Notes: a model not told the origin generated them from the sequence alone. A stretch of 64,000 nt of DNA from Cristatella mucedo (GCA_009760855.2 WPIO01000135.1:744001-808000); one strand, 5' to 3'; numbered from the stretch's first letter, positions 23,618 through 34,109 are shown. Translations and numbers: made by a program.

Positions 23618-24535
23618 CATGCATAATTGGAAAGGCTGACGCTCAAAATTGGCTCTGCCAGCATATCTCCTGTTGAATCAGCTCGAAATCTAGGTGTCAT
23701 ATTCCAAAGCGAACTCTCATTAGACGACCATATCGGCTCCACAGTCAAATCTGCCTATTTTCAGCTTCATAACATTGTTAAAATTTGGGCATGCTTAGAT
23801 AAGGATACCACGTGCAAGTTGGTCCATGCATTCATGACATCCCGTCTCGACTTCTGCAACTCACTGCTTACTGGCCTACCAGCATGTGCGATCAGGCGAT
23901 TACAGATGGGGCAAAACTCTGCAGCTAGGCTTGTCTGTCGTGAGCATCGCAGTTGCCATATCACACCACTTCTCGCCGACCTGCACTGGCTACCAGTCAA
24001 GCAACGGATTTACATCAAGGTCTTGTCACTCACTCATGGGTCACTCCATTTTTTGTCTCCAGCCTATCTCTCAGATATCAGGCCAAGCATCGTACCACCC
24101 GCTTTTCGGAATCCAACAGTCTACAAATACCCAGTACAAACTTCAAATCTTTTGGAGACCGTGCATTTACTTCGTATGCTCCCAAAGCCTGGAACTCCCT
24201 CCCGACCTGCGCCACAACATCCCCTGACCTGACCACATTTAAAAAGAACTTAAAAACACACCTATTTAGGACAGCATCTAGTGGATCCCTGTGATTCGTC
24301 CTCTATGTGTTTATGCGTGCTGACACTGCATGCTGCTACTAACCACATTCGCATGCTGACCCTGTGCATGTCACCCCTAACCATGTTATTCATTTTGCTT
24401 GTTTATCAAGCATGACATTACTCATCATTCAATTGCATTTCCCTTTGCAGCAAATGTGAAGCGACTAAACAAAACAGAGATTGAGTTCTTTGAGGGCGCT
24501 TTATCAAGTGAATTATTATTAGTAGTAGTATTATG
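23618..24535 (+). mobile_element. L2-A LINE, C-terminal third and complete 3' UTR
   Basis: The best preserved 3' part of the family. Frame 23,627 onward gives LTLKIGSASISPVESARNLG, FQSELSLDDHIGSTVKSAY, LVHAFMTSRLDFCNSLLTGL, GQNSAARLVCREHRSCHITP and LLADLHWLPVKQRI, then a frameshift to AKHRTTRFSESNSL and FKKNLKTHLFRTAS. The 3' UTR ends at about 24,535 with CTTTATCAAGTGAATTATTA. These are the conserved post-catalytic blocks of L2/CR1-type reverse transcriptases. It is 5' truncated and frameshifted near 24,090. Confidence 0.92.
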
Positions 24536-25190
24536 CAGTCAAAGGGCAGAGGAGTCTCTCAAATTCCTGAGTTGCACTTACAAATAATTGCTTCTTCACA
24601 AATGGAATTTAGTGCCCGGCAAATTGTTGACATGCTGCCTACACTAAGGACAGGTCCGGTTCGACGGATATTTTGCTGTGTCACCGGCCCAACGGATATG
24701 TTGCGGTGTCACCGGCCCAATGGATATTTTGCGGTGTCACCGGCCCAACGGATATTTTGCTGTGTCACCGGCCCAACGGATATTTTGCTGTGTCACCGGC
24801 CCAACGGATATTTTGCTGTGTCACCGGCCCAACGGATATTTTGCTGTGTCACCGGCTCAACGGATATTTCGCTGTGTCAACGGCCCAACGGATATTTCGC
24901 TGTGTCAACGGCCCAACGGATATTTCGCTGTGTCACCGGCTCAACGGATATTTCGCTGTGTCAACGGCCCAACGGATATTTCGCTGTGTCACCGGCCCAA
25001 CGAATATTTCGCTGTGTCACCGGCACAACGGATATTTCGCTGTGTCATCGGCCCAACGGATATGTTGCTGTGTCATCGGCCCAACGGATATGTTGCTGTG
25101 TCATCGGCCCAACGGATATGTTGCTGTGTCATCGGCCCAACGGATATGTTGCTGTGTCATCGGCGTCAGCTCAAGCCATGAATGCGAATA
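24536..25190 (+). repeat. Element Y, copy 2, with 28-bp minisatellite (24,655-25,165)
   Basis: About 18 copies of a 28-bp unit containing CGGATATTTTGCTGTGTC and a CACCGGCCCAA joint. Variants cluster by position: TATGTT units at both ends, TATTTT units left of centre, TATTTC units right of centre, and ACC changing to ATC in the last four. Because 28 is not a multiple of three, all three plus frames are open and give the same peptide rotated. This is not a gene. Confidence 0.95.
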
Positions 25191-25555
25191 GGATATGAGT
25201 AACTAGAACGATAAACTGGCAAACCTACAGTATGCAGTCAAATCTTAATCTTAATCAAACTTGTCAAATCTTAATCTTAAGGTGGCAGCTATAGGCAGTC
25301 GCTGTGTTTGGCTGCTTAAAATCAGTATGATAATGACAAATATGTGCTTCTGCAGCCTTGCAGTGGCTACATATCGCTTACTTCGAGAGACGAACTAACG
25401 ACGAGTGTATGCTCCGAGAAGCAGTGGTCAAGACTCACTTAGCTTCTACACACCTTGCTGATTCGACCGTGTTCGCCCCTGCAGACCGACAAGTGCACAC
25501 AGTGTGAACTGTTCACTATGAAGGTAAGGCTGAGATGCTGCAGCTGTCTCATGAC
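25191..25555. other. No recognisable feature
   Basis: Contains a short duplicated CAAATCTTAATCTTAA phrase at 25,230-25,280. Nothing else is recognisable. Confidence 0.4.
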
Positions 25556-25742
25556 CTACACTGCAATTGGCCGACCTAGCCCTGCTGTCGGTCACATGAC
25601 CAAAGCTGCTATTGGCTGGCCAAGCCCAACTGTTGGTCACATGACCTGGCCTGCTATTGGCTTGGCTAGCCCAATAGTTGGTCACATGATCTATTATGAG
25701 ACTTGCTTGCCCTAGCCCTGCTGTTGGTCGCATGACCTAAGC
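25556..25742. promoter_or_regulatory. ~47-bp tandem array with E-box and CCAAT-like sites
   Basis: Four diverged units place GGTCACATGACC or a close variant at 25,590, 25,637, 25,680 and 25,727, each paired with an ATTGG (inverted CCAAT) and an AGCCC(T/A) phrase. GTCACATGAC is the M-box type of E-box known to bind MITF/TFE bHLH-zip proteins. The arrangement could be a cis-regulatory array or simply a minisatellite; no adjacent gene is visible. Confidence 0.5.
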
Positions 25743-26178
25743 CGGTCTAACTGGGTTGGTAGGTAGCCCAAGTAAGCCACGACTCCAGGTTTTCAGTTTA
25801 GGCAGGCTTTCCCTGGTATGATGCGGTGTAGCCATGTCGGCACCTTGAGCCTGTGGTGCATGGCCTTAAGTGATAGATCTATAAAAAAAAAAACGCTACC
25901 AAAAGATTCAGAAAACAGAGAGACTCCATCTGAGGCTGCAGTCCTGAGAAGGTTGTCATGCACTGTCAGCAATGCTGACTGTGGATTGACTAGCTATGAA
26001 ATATAAGTGGACATTATATGCTAGATTTAAAGTTTTGATATTTGGTCTGCCACATCTCGTTCTAGTGTTTGTAGTTGGAAATGAAGTAGGGACACTGGAT
26101 AGAAGTTGCTTACATTATCCTGGTTTTGTGCTGCCAGCGCGAGCCGGTTGCACGCTCGTGCTATCAATCGTAAAAAAA
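25743..26178. other. No recognisable feature
   Basis: Short plus-strand open frames (25,818-26,006 and 25,996-26,202) have no motif. Nothing supports an exon. Confidence 0.35.
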
Positions 26179-26325
26179 ATAATATATAATTCATTTGTAT
26201 AGTGCCCTAAGAGAACTTGATCTCTATTCAGCCACTTCACGTATGCCTCGGGGCTCGAGCCTCAGCCAGATCTTGGTCGGAACGAGCACCTTAACCACTA
26301 GACCAAACCAGCGGCTCCCATTGTT
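26179..26325 (-). mobile_element. SINE-A copy (reverse)
   Basis: Reads from ATATAATTCATTTGTATAG through TAAGAGAACTTGATCTCTAT and GCCTCGGGGCTCGAGCC to AACCACTAGACCAAACCAGC. This is the complete SINE-A in reverse, missing about ten bases near box B. Confidence 0.88.
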
Positions 26326-26329
26326 TAGT

Positions 26330-26835
26330 ATGCATCGAACTTAAGGCAGTATTGCCAACACATTTCCACGTAGTGCAATAAGGGGAGCATACTATACTGA
26401 AAAGGGGTGAAACAGGGGGGAAAAGGAGGACAGTAAACTGAGGAGTAGGCTGGTGAAAGCAACGGCAAGAACCGGTAGTGTCACAGATAGCCGGGCCTGC
26501 CGATAGTCACCTGACTGCAACTCGAATGGGTTGGCTCAGGCAACTAGTTGAAGCTAGCAGCGAAATGAACAATTGAGACAAAAAATTAACCTCTGCGGTG
26601 GTCCTCAGCTCAGGGGGAAAAGAGTGCAGAGTACCAGCCAGACCAACCGTGAGGTACTCACCACCTGGGTGGCTCATTTAGTACAAATTACTAGCGATCA
26701 CGGTACCGAGCCTGTTAAATCTATCAGCCGAACACTAAGATTAATTTCTTTCCCTACCCTCAAATCTTCATACTCCCTGAACTGCCGACGAAATCAAGTG
26801 AATACTCTGAATATAATACTCACTTAAAAAAAGAC
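26330..26835 (+). repeat. Unnamed dispersed repeat X, copy 2
   Basis: Aligns by eye to 31,620-32,110: GCAGTATTGCCA, CACGTAG(T/C)GCAA, TGGTGAAAGCAACGGC, a GTCACCTGACT site, ATGAACAATTG, ACCTCTGCGG and CTTTCCCTACCCTC then TTCATACTCCCTGAA. No protein is encoded, so it may be a non-autonomous element or old satellite. Confidence 0.6.
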
Positions 26836-27289
26836 ACGGCTGTCAATCCAGCAGGCAAAGGAGGCATGTAGTGCAATAGAAGCTTCGTGGATAATGGAAC
26901 CGAGTGAGCTTCTGCTCACTAAGTATCTAACCACCTAGGGCCACTTCATTCTACTCTAGCAGACCACTTTGCACCTAGCATCAATAACGAGTGATCATGT
27001 GAAATTTGTTCTATACTTTTCATCTTCCCCTCGTCTTCATCTACCGATATCTAGGAACCACTCAGCTAGTGAATCACATACCGTTGAACCAATTAAAGAA
27101 ACATATGATGCAGCAAGAAATAAGAATATACAATCTATACACAACACTGTTTACTCATATTAACTTATATTATAATCCAATCTTAGCTGATAATACGGTT
27201 TGGAGAAGCCGAAATCCCGACTGAGACATGGACTATGGCTCACTCTGATGGGGTCAGACAGGATCAGCTCGACTTGGTATTAATATTGG

Positions 27290-27370
27290 CTGTCAATAAT
27301 AATAATAATAATAATAATACACTTGATAAAGCACCCTCAGATAACTTAATCTTTGCTAGGTGCTTTACAT
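27290..27370 (-). mobile_element. Short L2-A 3' tail (reverse)
   Basis: An (AAT)n run is followed by ACACTTGATAAAGCACCCTC and TAGGTGCTTTACATTT, then it stops. This tail-only insertion sits directly before a longer copy in the same orientation. Confidence 0.8.
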
Positions 27371-27379
27371 TTAATTATA

Positions 27380-28385
27380 GTAACAATGCACTTGATAAAG
27401 CGCCCCCAGAGAACTCAATCTCTTTCTAGGCACTTTACATTTGCTGCAAAGGGAAACGCGATTAAATGGTGAGTAATATCATGCTTGATAAACATGAATA
27501 ACATGGTTAGGGGTGACATGCACAGGTTCAGCATGCAAATGTGGTTAGTGGCAGCAGGCACAGTGTCAGCACGCATAAGCACATCGAGGACGAATCACAA
27601 GGACCCACTAAATGCTGTCCTAAATAGGTGTTCTTTTAAGTTCTTTTTAAATGTGGTAAAGTCAGGTGATGTTCTGACGCAGGTCGGGAGGAAGTTCCAG
27701 GCTTTGGGAGCATACAAACTAAATGCACGGTCTCAAAAGGATTTGAGGTTTGTACGAGGTATTGGTAAACTGCTGGATTCCAAAAAGTGGGTGATACGAT
27801 GCTTGGCCTGATGGGGTAGTATATCTGACAGATAGGCTGGAGCCAAAGAATGAAGTGACCTAAAAGTGAGTGACAAGACCTTGAAGTCAATCCATTGCTT
27901 GACTGGTAGCCAGTGCAGGTCGGCGAGAAGTGGTGTGATTTGGCAACTGCAACGCTCACGACAGACAAGCCTAGCTAGCTGCGGAGTTTTGCGCCATCTG
28001 TAATCGCCTGATTGCACATGCCGGTAGGCCAGCAAGCAGTGAGTTACAGAAGTCAAGACCTGATGTCATAAATGCATGGACCAACTGAAACGTTGTATCC
28101 TTATCTAAACAAGCCCAAATTTTAGCAATGTTATGTAGCTGAAACTAGGCAGACTTGACTGTGGAGCTGATGTGGTCGTCTAACGACAGGTCACTTTGGA
28201 ACATGACACCTAGATTTTGAGCTGATTCAACAGGAGATCTGCTGGCAGAGCCAATTGTGAGCGTCAGCCTTTCAAATTTCCGAATTACATTGGTTTTGCG
28301 CATAACTAGTAAGTAAGTTTTATCATCGTTTAGTTTCTGAAAATTTGCTGCCATCCATGTGCAGATGTCATCAAAACATCACATT
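27380..28385 (-). mobile_element. L2-A LINE, C-terminal coding end and 3' UTR (reverse)
   Basis: The minus strand gives MAANFQKLNDDKTYLLVM, FERLTLTIGSASRSPVESAQ, FQSDLSLDDHISSTVKSA, ARLVCRERCSCQITPL, LADLHWLPVKQWIDFKVLSL and LAPAYLSDILPHQAKHR, with frameshifts between blocks, then the 3' UTR. The 5' end stops just after the region that follows the YADD active site. It is dead. Confidence 0.9.
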
Positions 28386-28474
28386 TGCAGCAAAAGAACA
28401 TTGTTTATAACAACAGCCGCACACACAGTGCTCCAGACAATGTGAGGCTGCAGGTTATTAAAATATTGATATTA

Positions 28475-28570
28475 AATAAGTATTAATATAAATTTACAGT
28501 GCTTCCTCAGAGAACTAGCTATATCTCTTTCTATGCATTTCACATCTGCGGTAAAGGAAGGGAACCACTA
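28475..28570 (-). mobile_element. Degraded L2-type 3' tail (reverse)
   Basis: CAGAGAACTAGCTATATCTC followed by TTTCTATGCATTTCACATC and GGTAAAGGAAG parallels the L2 tail hairpin and CAAAGGAAGC block. The element is short and diverged. Confidence 0.45.
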
Positions 28571-29029
28571 CGGTTTTTGAAAACAACCACGGCATCAACC
28601 CGAACCGATAGACAAAAAGGAATTCACCAGGACCCTCCCCCCCCCAGCAAATACAATGAGCAGCAGGTGCAGTTTATCTTCGTTTTACATGATAAGCCCC
28701 TTGATGACAATCGGGTGAAGCTAGGGCACAATCGAGTCATAATCAAAGCTAAACCGCTTGTGTCACAAGAGACGGGAGGACAATACCTAGCATTATAGGA
28801 CGGTAGTTTAGATATGTAGCATACAGCAACAAAATCTTGGAACCACAAAGTGAGACAATTTACCTTTAAGACAAAGCGCTGCCTGTGGGCCTGTTCAGGT
28901 CGCTGAAATGTAGTGCAATGTGGCAGCAGCCAAGGTCATGACAAGAAAGCCCGACTGCACAATGTTTCACCTGGTCTGAGTTCCTTATTTAACTGGCACG
29001 AAGACCTGTGGTAAAGAGTGCCTGAATCA
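28571..29029. other. No recognisable feature; one unknown open frame
   Basis: A plus-strand frame near 28,585-28,798 contains YNEQQVQFIFVLHDKPLD and is of protein-like composition, but I recognise no family and see no start or splice evidence. It may be a LINE or transposase relic. Confidence 0.3.
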
Positions 29030-29815
29030 ACTTCGCTTAAACAAAAAGCTAAACACACACCTTTGTACCACAGCATTCGGTGGATCCCTGTGATTTGTCC
29101 GTTATGTGCTTATGCTGCTGACACTCACTGCTTACTGGCCCACCAGCATGTGCGATCAGGCGATTGCAGCTGGTGCAAAACTCTGCAGCTAGGCTTGTCT
29201 GTCGTGAGCGTCGCAGTTGCCACATTACTCCACTTCTCGCCGACCTGCACTGGCTACCAGTCGAGCAACGGATTGACTTCAATGTTTTGTCGCTCACTTT
29301 TAGGTCCCTTCATTATATGGCTCCAGCCTATCTGTCAGATATACTACCCCATCAGGCCAAGCATCGTACCACCCGCTTTTCGGAATCCAACAGTCTAGAA
29401 ATACCTCGTACAAACCTTAAATCCTTTGGAGACCGTGCATTCAGTTCGTATGCTCCCAAAGCCTGAACTCCCTCCCGACCTGCGTCAGAACATCCCCTGA
29501 CCTGACCACATTTAAAAGGAACTTAAAAACACACCTTTTTAGGACAGCATTTAGTGGGTCCCTATGATTCGTTCATCACGTGCTTATGCGTGCTGACACT
29601 GTGCATGCTGCCACTAACCACATTTGCATGCTGACCCTGTGCATGTCACCCCTAACCATGTTATTCATTTTGTTTGTTTTTCAAGCATGATTTTACTTAC
29701 CATTCAATTGCATTTCACTTTACAGCAAATGTAAAGCGCCTAGAGAGAGAGAGATAAAGTTCTCTGAGGGCGCTTTATCAAGTGAATTATTATTATTATT
29801 ATTATTATTAGTTCG
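29030..29815 (+). mobile_element. L2-A LINE, C-terminal end and 3' UTR
   Basis: Begins with a rearranged 3' UTR piece (GCATTCGGTGGATCCCTGTG), then coding blocks QNSAARLVCRERRSCHITPL, LADLHWLPVEQRIDF, MAPAYLSDILPHQAKHRTTR and TNLKSFGDRAFSSYAPKA, then the full 3' UTR and an ATT run at 29,790-29,808. The head is a duplicated 3' UTR segment joined to the coding part, so the copy is internally rearranged. Confidence 0.88.
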
Positions 29816-29982
29816 TGAGCGCTGATCGTGTTTCTAACTGGCAAGGCTCGCTGCCATCTGCAATACTCTGCAGACGTCGGGCCTGAAATCCACGGTGGCA
29901 TGCTATTGCGAAATTGAGTCTGATTACCTGGAACTGCTGGGCCTTGCGCTCAGTATCAATTCTGTATGATATTCTTGATATG

Positions 29983-30290
29983 ATAGTTCTCTGAGGGCGC
30001 TTTATCAAGTGAATTATTATTATTATCATTATTATTATTATTCGGTGGATCCCTGTAATTTGTCCGTTATGTGCTTATGCTGCTGACACTTGCATACTGC
30101 TACTAACCACATTTGCATGCAGACCCTCTACCATGTAATTCTTGCCATGATATTATTTCCATGTTATTGAGCAACCATTCGATGAGTAACCATTCGATCA
30201 TGCTTCCTTTGCAGAATATGCAAAATGCCTGGAAAGAAATTGAGCTCTCTGATGGTGCTATATAAATGTATATTATTATTATTATTATTA
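29983..30290 (+). mobile_element. Two nested or adjacent L2-type 3' ends
   Basis: 29,985-30,040 is a bare L2-A tail (GTTCTCTGAGGGCGCTTTAT with an ATT run). 30,041-30,290 is a second 3' UTR starting at TCGGTGGATCCCTG, containing CTACTAACCACATTTGCATG, and ending in GGTGCTATATAAATGTATAT with an ATT run. The second has a SINE-like end, so it belongs to a related subfamily. Confidence 0.75.
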
Positions 30291-30419
30291 AGCAGACCCA
30301 GACGCGTATGATATTGGCTATGTCAAGGTAGAAAGAGTGAACCGTGGGGATAATCTGGTCATTAAATTGGATGGATACTATAGATATGTGCACCGTGATT
30401 TTTTGTGGATACTTCTGGA

Positions 30420-30438
30420 AACACACACACACACACAC
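30420..30438. repeat. Short (AC)n microsatellite
   Basis: Nine AC repeats in a plain context. Confidence 0.9.
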
Positions 30439-30469
30439 GTAGTATCCCATTTTTAAGTATTAAACACAG

Positions 30470-31260
30470 ATGCCATGCACGTCGAATGCCAGCAAACACG
30501 ACAGCACAGGTTAATAAGAATGTGTACCATCGACAAGCCTACCACTGACACGTTCTGCATAGGCTGATAGAGTGTGGCAGCATGATGTAACGCTTAATTT
30601 CCGTGCAATATGCAGCAACGATCACCGAGACTTTCTATTTGGTTCAAGAAAGGCGGGACGATCGAGTGGCAGAGAAGAGAAAAGACGGGAAAGCAGAGGA
30701 GCAAATGAGACAGGGGGTCAGGTGCAAGCTAGGGGTAGTACTAATAATAATAATACATGATTAATAAATGATTGGTGGTAACATGCAAAGCAAAGGTAGC
30801 TTGCAAGCCGCAAAGACAGTGTAAGAAAGTATAATCACACAAATGACGAATCACAAAGTCCCAATAACTGCTTTAATAAGCAATTGTGTTCGTAGTAGCC
30901 TTGTGCAGCAGGACACAAGCTGCAAAGTTACTATTACTGCTAACATATATTGAGGGTACACGGCAGAATCGCTAGCCTTGGTCCTGGCTGGTCCTATAAC
31001 ATATAACACATTGGCAACCGACCTAGAGATGGGGAGCAAGTCTGAAGCCAGAGTGGTCGAGTGTCAGATCCAATTATTTATAATTATATGGCTGCATCAT
31101 GCAGCTAATAGCAGCTAGCAGCAGCACCCAGGAGCAAGGCAAGACAATAATCTCTGCGGTTAAAGCTTCGTAGGAAAGGAGGCAGATACTGTCTGTTCTA
31201 CATAAGCACCTTAGGTGGGGACCCAGTACAGGCACGAATTGGAACAGACTTTAAGGCGTT
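30470..31260 (+). repeat. Unnamed dispersed repeat X, copy 3 (degenerate)
   Basis: Shares GCACGTCGAATGCCAGC with the start of copies 1 and 4 and TTGAGGGTACACGGCAGAAT with copy 1 (23,048). The GTCACGTGAC site has been lost. Limits are approximate. Confidence 0.45.
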
Positions 31261-31309
31261 ATTGCTATAATGGATGGCCTGATGGTGAACATGTAGCAGT
31301 TCAACTTGG

Positions 31310-31484
31310 ACGATGTCTAAGCAGGCCCACATTGTTTAACTGCTACATAGTAGAAAGTAGGCAGACTTGACTGTGCATCTGATATGGTCATCTAGTAAGA
31401 GGTCACGTTGGAACAGGACACCTAGATTTTTAAAGAAGATGCAACAGGAGATATGCTAGCCGAACCACATTTTGAAGAATTGAA
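31310..31484 (-). mobile_element. Degraded L2-A LINE fragment
   Basis: Reads in reverse like TCTAAGCAGGCCCACATTGT, GTAGGCAGACTTGACTGTG and GATATGGTCATCTAGTAAGA, matching the same positions of the 28.1 and 60.3 kb copies. Confidence 0.7.
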
Positions 31485-32110
31485 CATGGATGCCAAGCAC
31501 CTCAAATGCCAGATGACCTGATTCAATGGGTTAATCATTTGCAGTATCGATAGACCTACCTCTGCAACTCGTTGTATTTGATCAAAGAATTCACCAGCAA
31601 GATTCAATACGTGATATCGATACGAACTGTAGGCACTATTGCCAGCACGTTCGCACGTAGCGCAAATAAGAAAAAAACGTGGAAAGGCATGCAATAGGAG
31701 GGACGAGAGGAGAAAACACGAGCAGCTAGGCGTCTGGTTAGGTAGCCTGGTGAAAGCAACGGCTAGTACCGACCGAGTCCTGCCAGCAAGGCCTGCCTGC
31801 AGTCACGTGACTCTAGCTTATAAAGACTGGCTCAATCAGCATGTGGAGCTAGCAGCTGCATGAACAATTGTGATAAAGAAATGTACCTCTGTGCTTCAAT
31901 GAAAAGGGGGCTGAGTCAGCCAGTTAACCATAAGCAGCTCAGCACGTGCATACCTACTTGGCACTGAGTACAAATGACTAGCAGTCAGGGCACAAGGCAT
32001 GTTATATTTTTCAACAGAAGGTTAATATAAATCTCTTTCCCTACCCTCTTATTTTCATACTCCCTGAAGAACTGACAGCTAAGTCTAGTGATTACTCGAC
32101 TACTTTATCC
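31485..32110 (+). repeat. Unnamed dispersed repeat X, copy 4
   Basis: The fullest match to copy 2, with CACTATTGCCAGCACGTTC, TGGTGAAAGCAACGGC, GTCACGTGAC at 31,802, AGCTAGCAGC, ATGAACAATTGTGA and CTTTCCCTACCCTC. It follows an L2-A minus fragment, as copy 1 does. Confidence 0.6.
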
Positions 32111-32334
32111 TTGACAATTTAACCGATGACAAGCAAAACAAGCTCTAGCATACCATACAAATGTATTTAGTAACTCTGAACTCATACTGTCAGATTGGTG
32201 GTGATTCCAGCACACCGAAAGCAAATCTTCATTTTGACATGGTCTTTGCCTCAATCGGGTGAGGTTTTGAGAAGTCGGCTGAAGTTGCAATTCATAATAG
32301 TAACACACTAACGAGACAAGAAATTCTATTGACA

Positions 32335-32600
32335 TGGCAACTCAGCCTACATTTCCAGAATATTGACGTGAATAGACAAAGATCATCTGAAGTACCTCTG
32401 AAATATGGAGTACCTCAGGGCTCGGTGCTAGGTCGGGTTCTTTTCACGGTTTATACTCTCCCTCTCGCTGATGTGATTGCCAAGCACACTCTAGGCTTTT
32501 ACTTCTATGCGGATGACACTCAGTTGTACCTTTGCTTTGATCCCTCCCAGCCTTCGAGCACCTCAAATTCTCTCAACTCACTTGCTGATAATAATAATAA
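32335..32600 (+). mobile_element. L2-A LINE reverse transcriptase fragment with YADD
   Basis: The frame reads [40 protein letters not shown] and [12 protein letters not shown]. It holds reverse transcriptase block B/C' (PQGSVLG) and the catalytic FYADD motif. Only about 85 codons survive. Confidence 0.92.
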
Positions 32601-32611
32601 AGATTAAGATA

Positions 32612-32765
32612 ATAATAATAATAATATAATTCATTTATATAGCGCCCCAAGAAAACTTAATCTCTAGTCAGGCGCTTCACATATGCCTCGAGGCTCGAGC
32701 CCACGACCTCAGTCAGACCTTGGTCGGGGCGAGCAACTTAACCGCTAGACCAAACCTGCTCGGCA
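32612..32765 (-). mobile_element. SINE-A copy (reverse)
   Basis: An (AAT)n/ATATAATTCATT tail, GCGCCCCAAGAAAACTTAAT, GGCGCTTCACATATGCCTCG, GGCTCGAGCCCACGACC and CTTAACCGCTAGACCAAACC give a full-length, well preserved SINE-A in reverse. Confidence 0.92.
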
Positions 32766-32999
32766 AAGAGAAATAGACAGAGCTACTGCTTTCAGGCTAT
32801 TGCTTAATGTGCCGGACAAGTCAGTATCCATGCATGAAATGGCATAGACCATAAATGGTAAATATTACATCGTAAATATCGTGGCACTCAGAAACCTGTT
32901 CATCGTAACTACTTCATTAGCGGTCTCCAAACTCAAAGTCACTGGCCAAACTTGAATTTACACACGCGAAGTATTGCACTACCTCGTTTCAGGAGGACA

Positions 33000-33200
33000 A
33001 TAGCTGGTTGGCCCAGTGGCTAAGGTGCTCGTCCCGACTAAGGTTTGGCCGAGGTTGCGTGCTCGAGCCCCGTGGTATTTGCGAATTGCCTTGATAGAGA
33101 TTAAGTTAAAAAGAGATTGAGTACTGTGAGGGCGCTTTATCAAGTGCATTATTATTAAAAGTTCTCTTAGGGAGCTATACAAATGAACTACATATATATC
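33000..33200 (+). mobile_element. SINE-A copy interrupted by a nested L2-A tail
   Basis: The head (GCCCAGTGGCTAAGGTGCTC and a GTGCTCGAGCCCC box B) leads to GATAGAGATTAAGTT. There it is interrupted by about 55 bp ending GGGCGCTTTATCAAGTGCAT and an ATT run (33,108-33,160), and then resumes with AAGTTCTCTTAGGGAGC and ACAAATGAACTA. The AAGTT on both sides fits a short target-site duplication. Confidence 0.8.
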
Positions 33201-33234
33201 TTTATTTATTTAAACTTATATTTAAAGAAAATAG

Positions 33235-33725
33235 CTATACCTTAGCCGCATGAGCGCTGCCCTGCCGGGGCCGTGGGGCTACCCGCGCCTTCCGGTTCAG
33301 GAACACGGACCACACGGCTTCCGAGCCAGAAATGGCGTCCGAGACGCACAACCACCGCAATACCGGCCACTCCTTACGCAAAATGCCGAAGTCCGCCTGG
33401 CAGGCTTCATCATCCGGCCACCAGCCAGCTAGAGCACCGACCACGAAGGGTCTCACCGGTGCCGACCGGTAGCCAGTGGTCAGAAAAGACCAGGCTATGG
33501 CCTCGTCCTTATCAACCTTTTCCCGGGCCGCCACCACCAGGACATCCTTGCTGCCGTCAAACGGCACCGTTACGTCGACTATGATCGCGTCGGTGCCGTT
33601 GTCGATGACCAGGTCCGGCTCTCAAGGCGGACCCCTGGCAAGCGGAAAGGCGCGACCTGCCGAGAGGCAGGAGATTGTGGTGGCCGGAAGATCCCCGATT
33701 AGGCGACCCAGAATCAGGTTGTAGC
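33235..33725 (-). mobile_element. RLE-type non-LTR retrotransposon, C-terminal endonuclease fragment
   Basis: The minus strand reads ARYNLILGRLIGDLP, then after one in-frame TGA, EPDLVIDNGTDAIIVDV, then TVPFDGSKDVLVVAAREKVD, a GY(R)SAPVRPFVVGALAGWW block and a final helical segment. PD-x12-D followed by a hydrophobic VDV and a downstream ARxxKVxKY-like block is the signature of the restriction-like endonuclease of R2, R4, NeSL and Utopia-type LINEs, distinct from the APE endonuclease of L2. The TGA probably replaced CGA by CpG decay. The copy is dead. The exact clade is undecided. Confidence 0.72.
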
Positions 33726-34109
33726 GTGCTGGTATTGTTTACAGCATCAGTCGGCAGTAGATTAGTACGTGGCAGCCGGTCTAAGTCTCAGTGCGGCAAA
33801 GGCGGAAGTTGGTGGTCGTTCCGGGCTATGACCGGCTCCTAGCGGCGCCACCGGCAGCACATCCGTGGTGAACGAACCGTTACGCCCGGAACGACAGGCC
33901 GAGACCCGTGGCCTAAAAGTGGCTGTGGGTCGAGAACCTGTGCGTGGCCAGGCAATGTTTATGAGAGCTTGAAGCTGTACGCCATCTTGCAAGCGCCTTT
34001 AGAAACGTCTGCAATTAAATTGTTACCTCAAACTTGAGAGTCCGCAGCCGTACGCCAACGGCGCTTCGCACGCGTAAGGGCGCAGCAAGAACTTAATTCT
34101 ATGCAGAGG
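33726..34109. other. Possibly upstream part of the RLE element; otherwise unassigned
   Basis: GC content stays high to about 33,990, as in the fragment at 33,235-33,725, but no zinc-finger or reverse transcriptase motif is readable in any frame. Confidence 0.3.

Noticed and set aside
24533-25198. Three overlapping frames of 167-221 codons with a CHRPNGYFAVSPAQR-like repeat
   Set aside because: All three frames give the same peptide because the unit is 28 bp; this is minisatellite, not coding.
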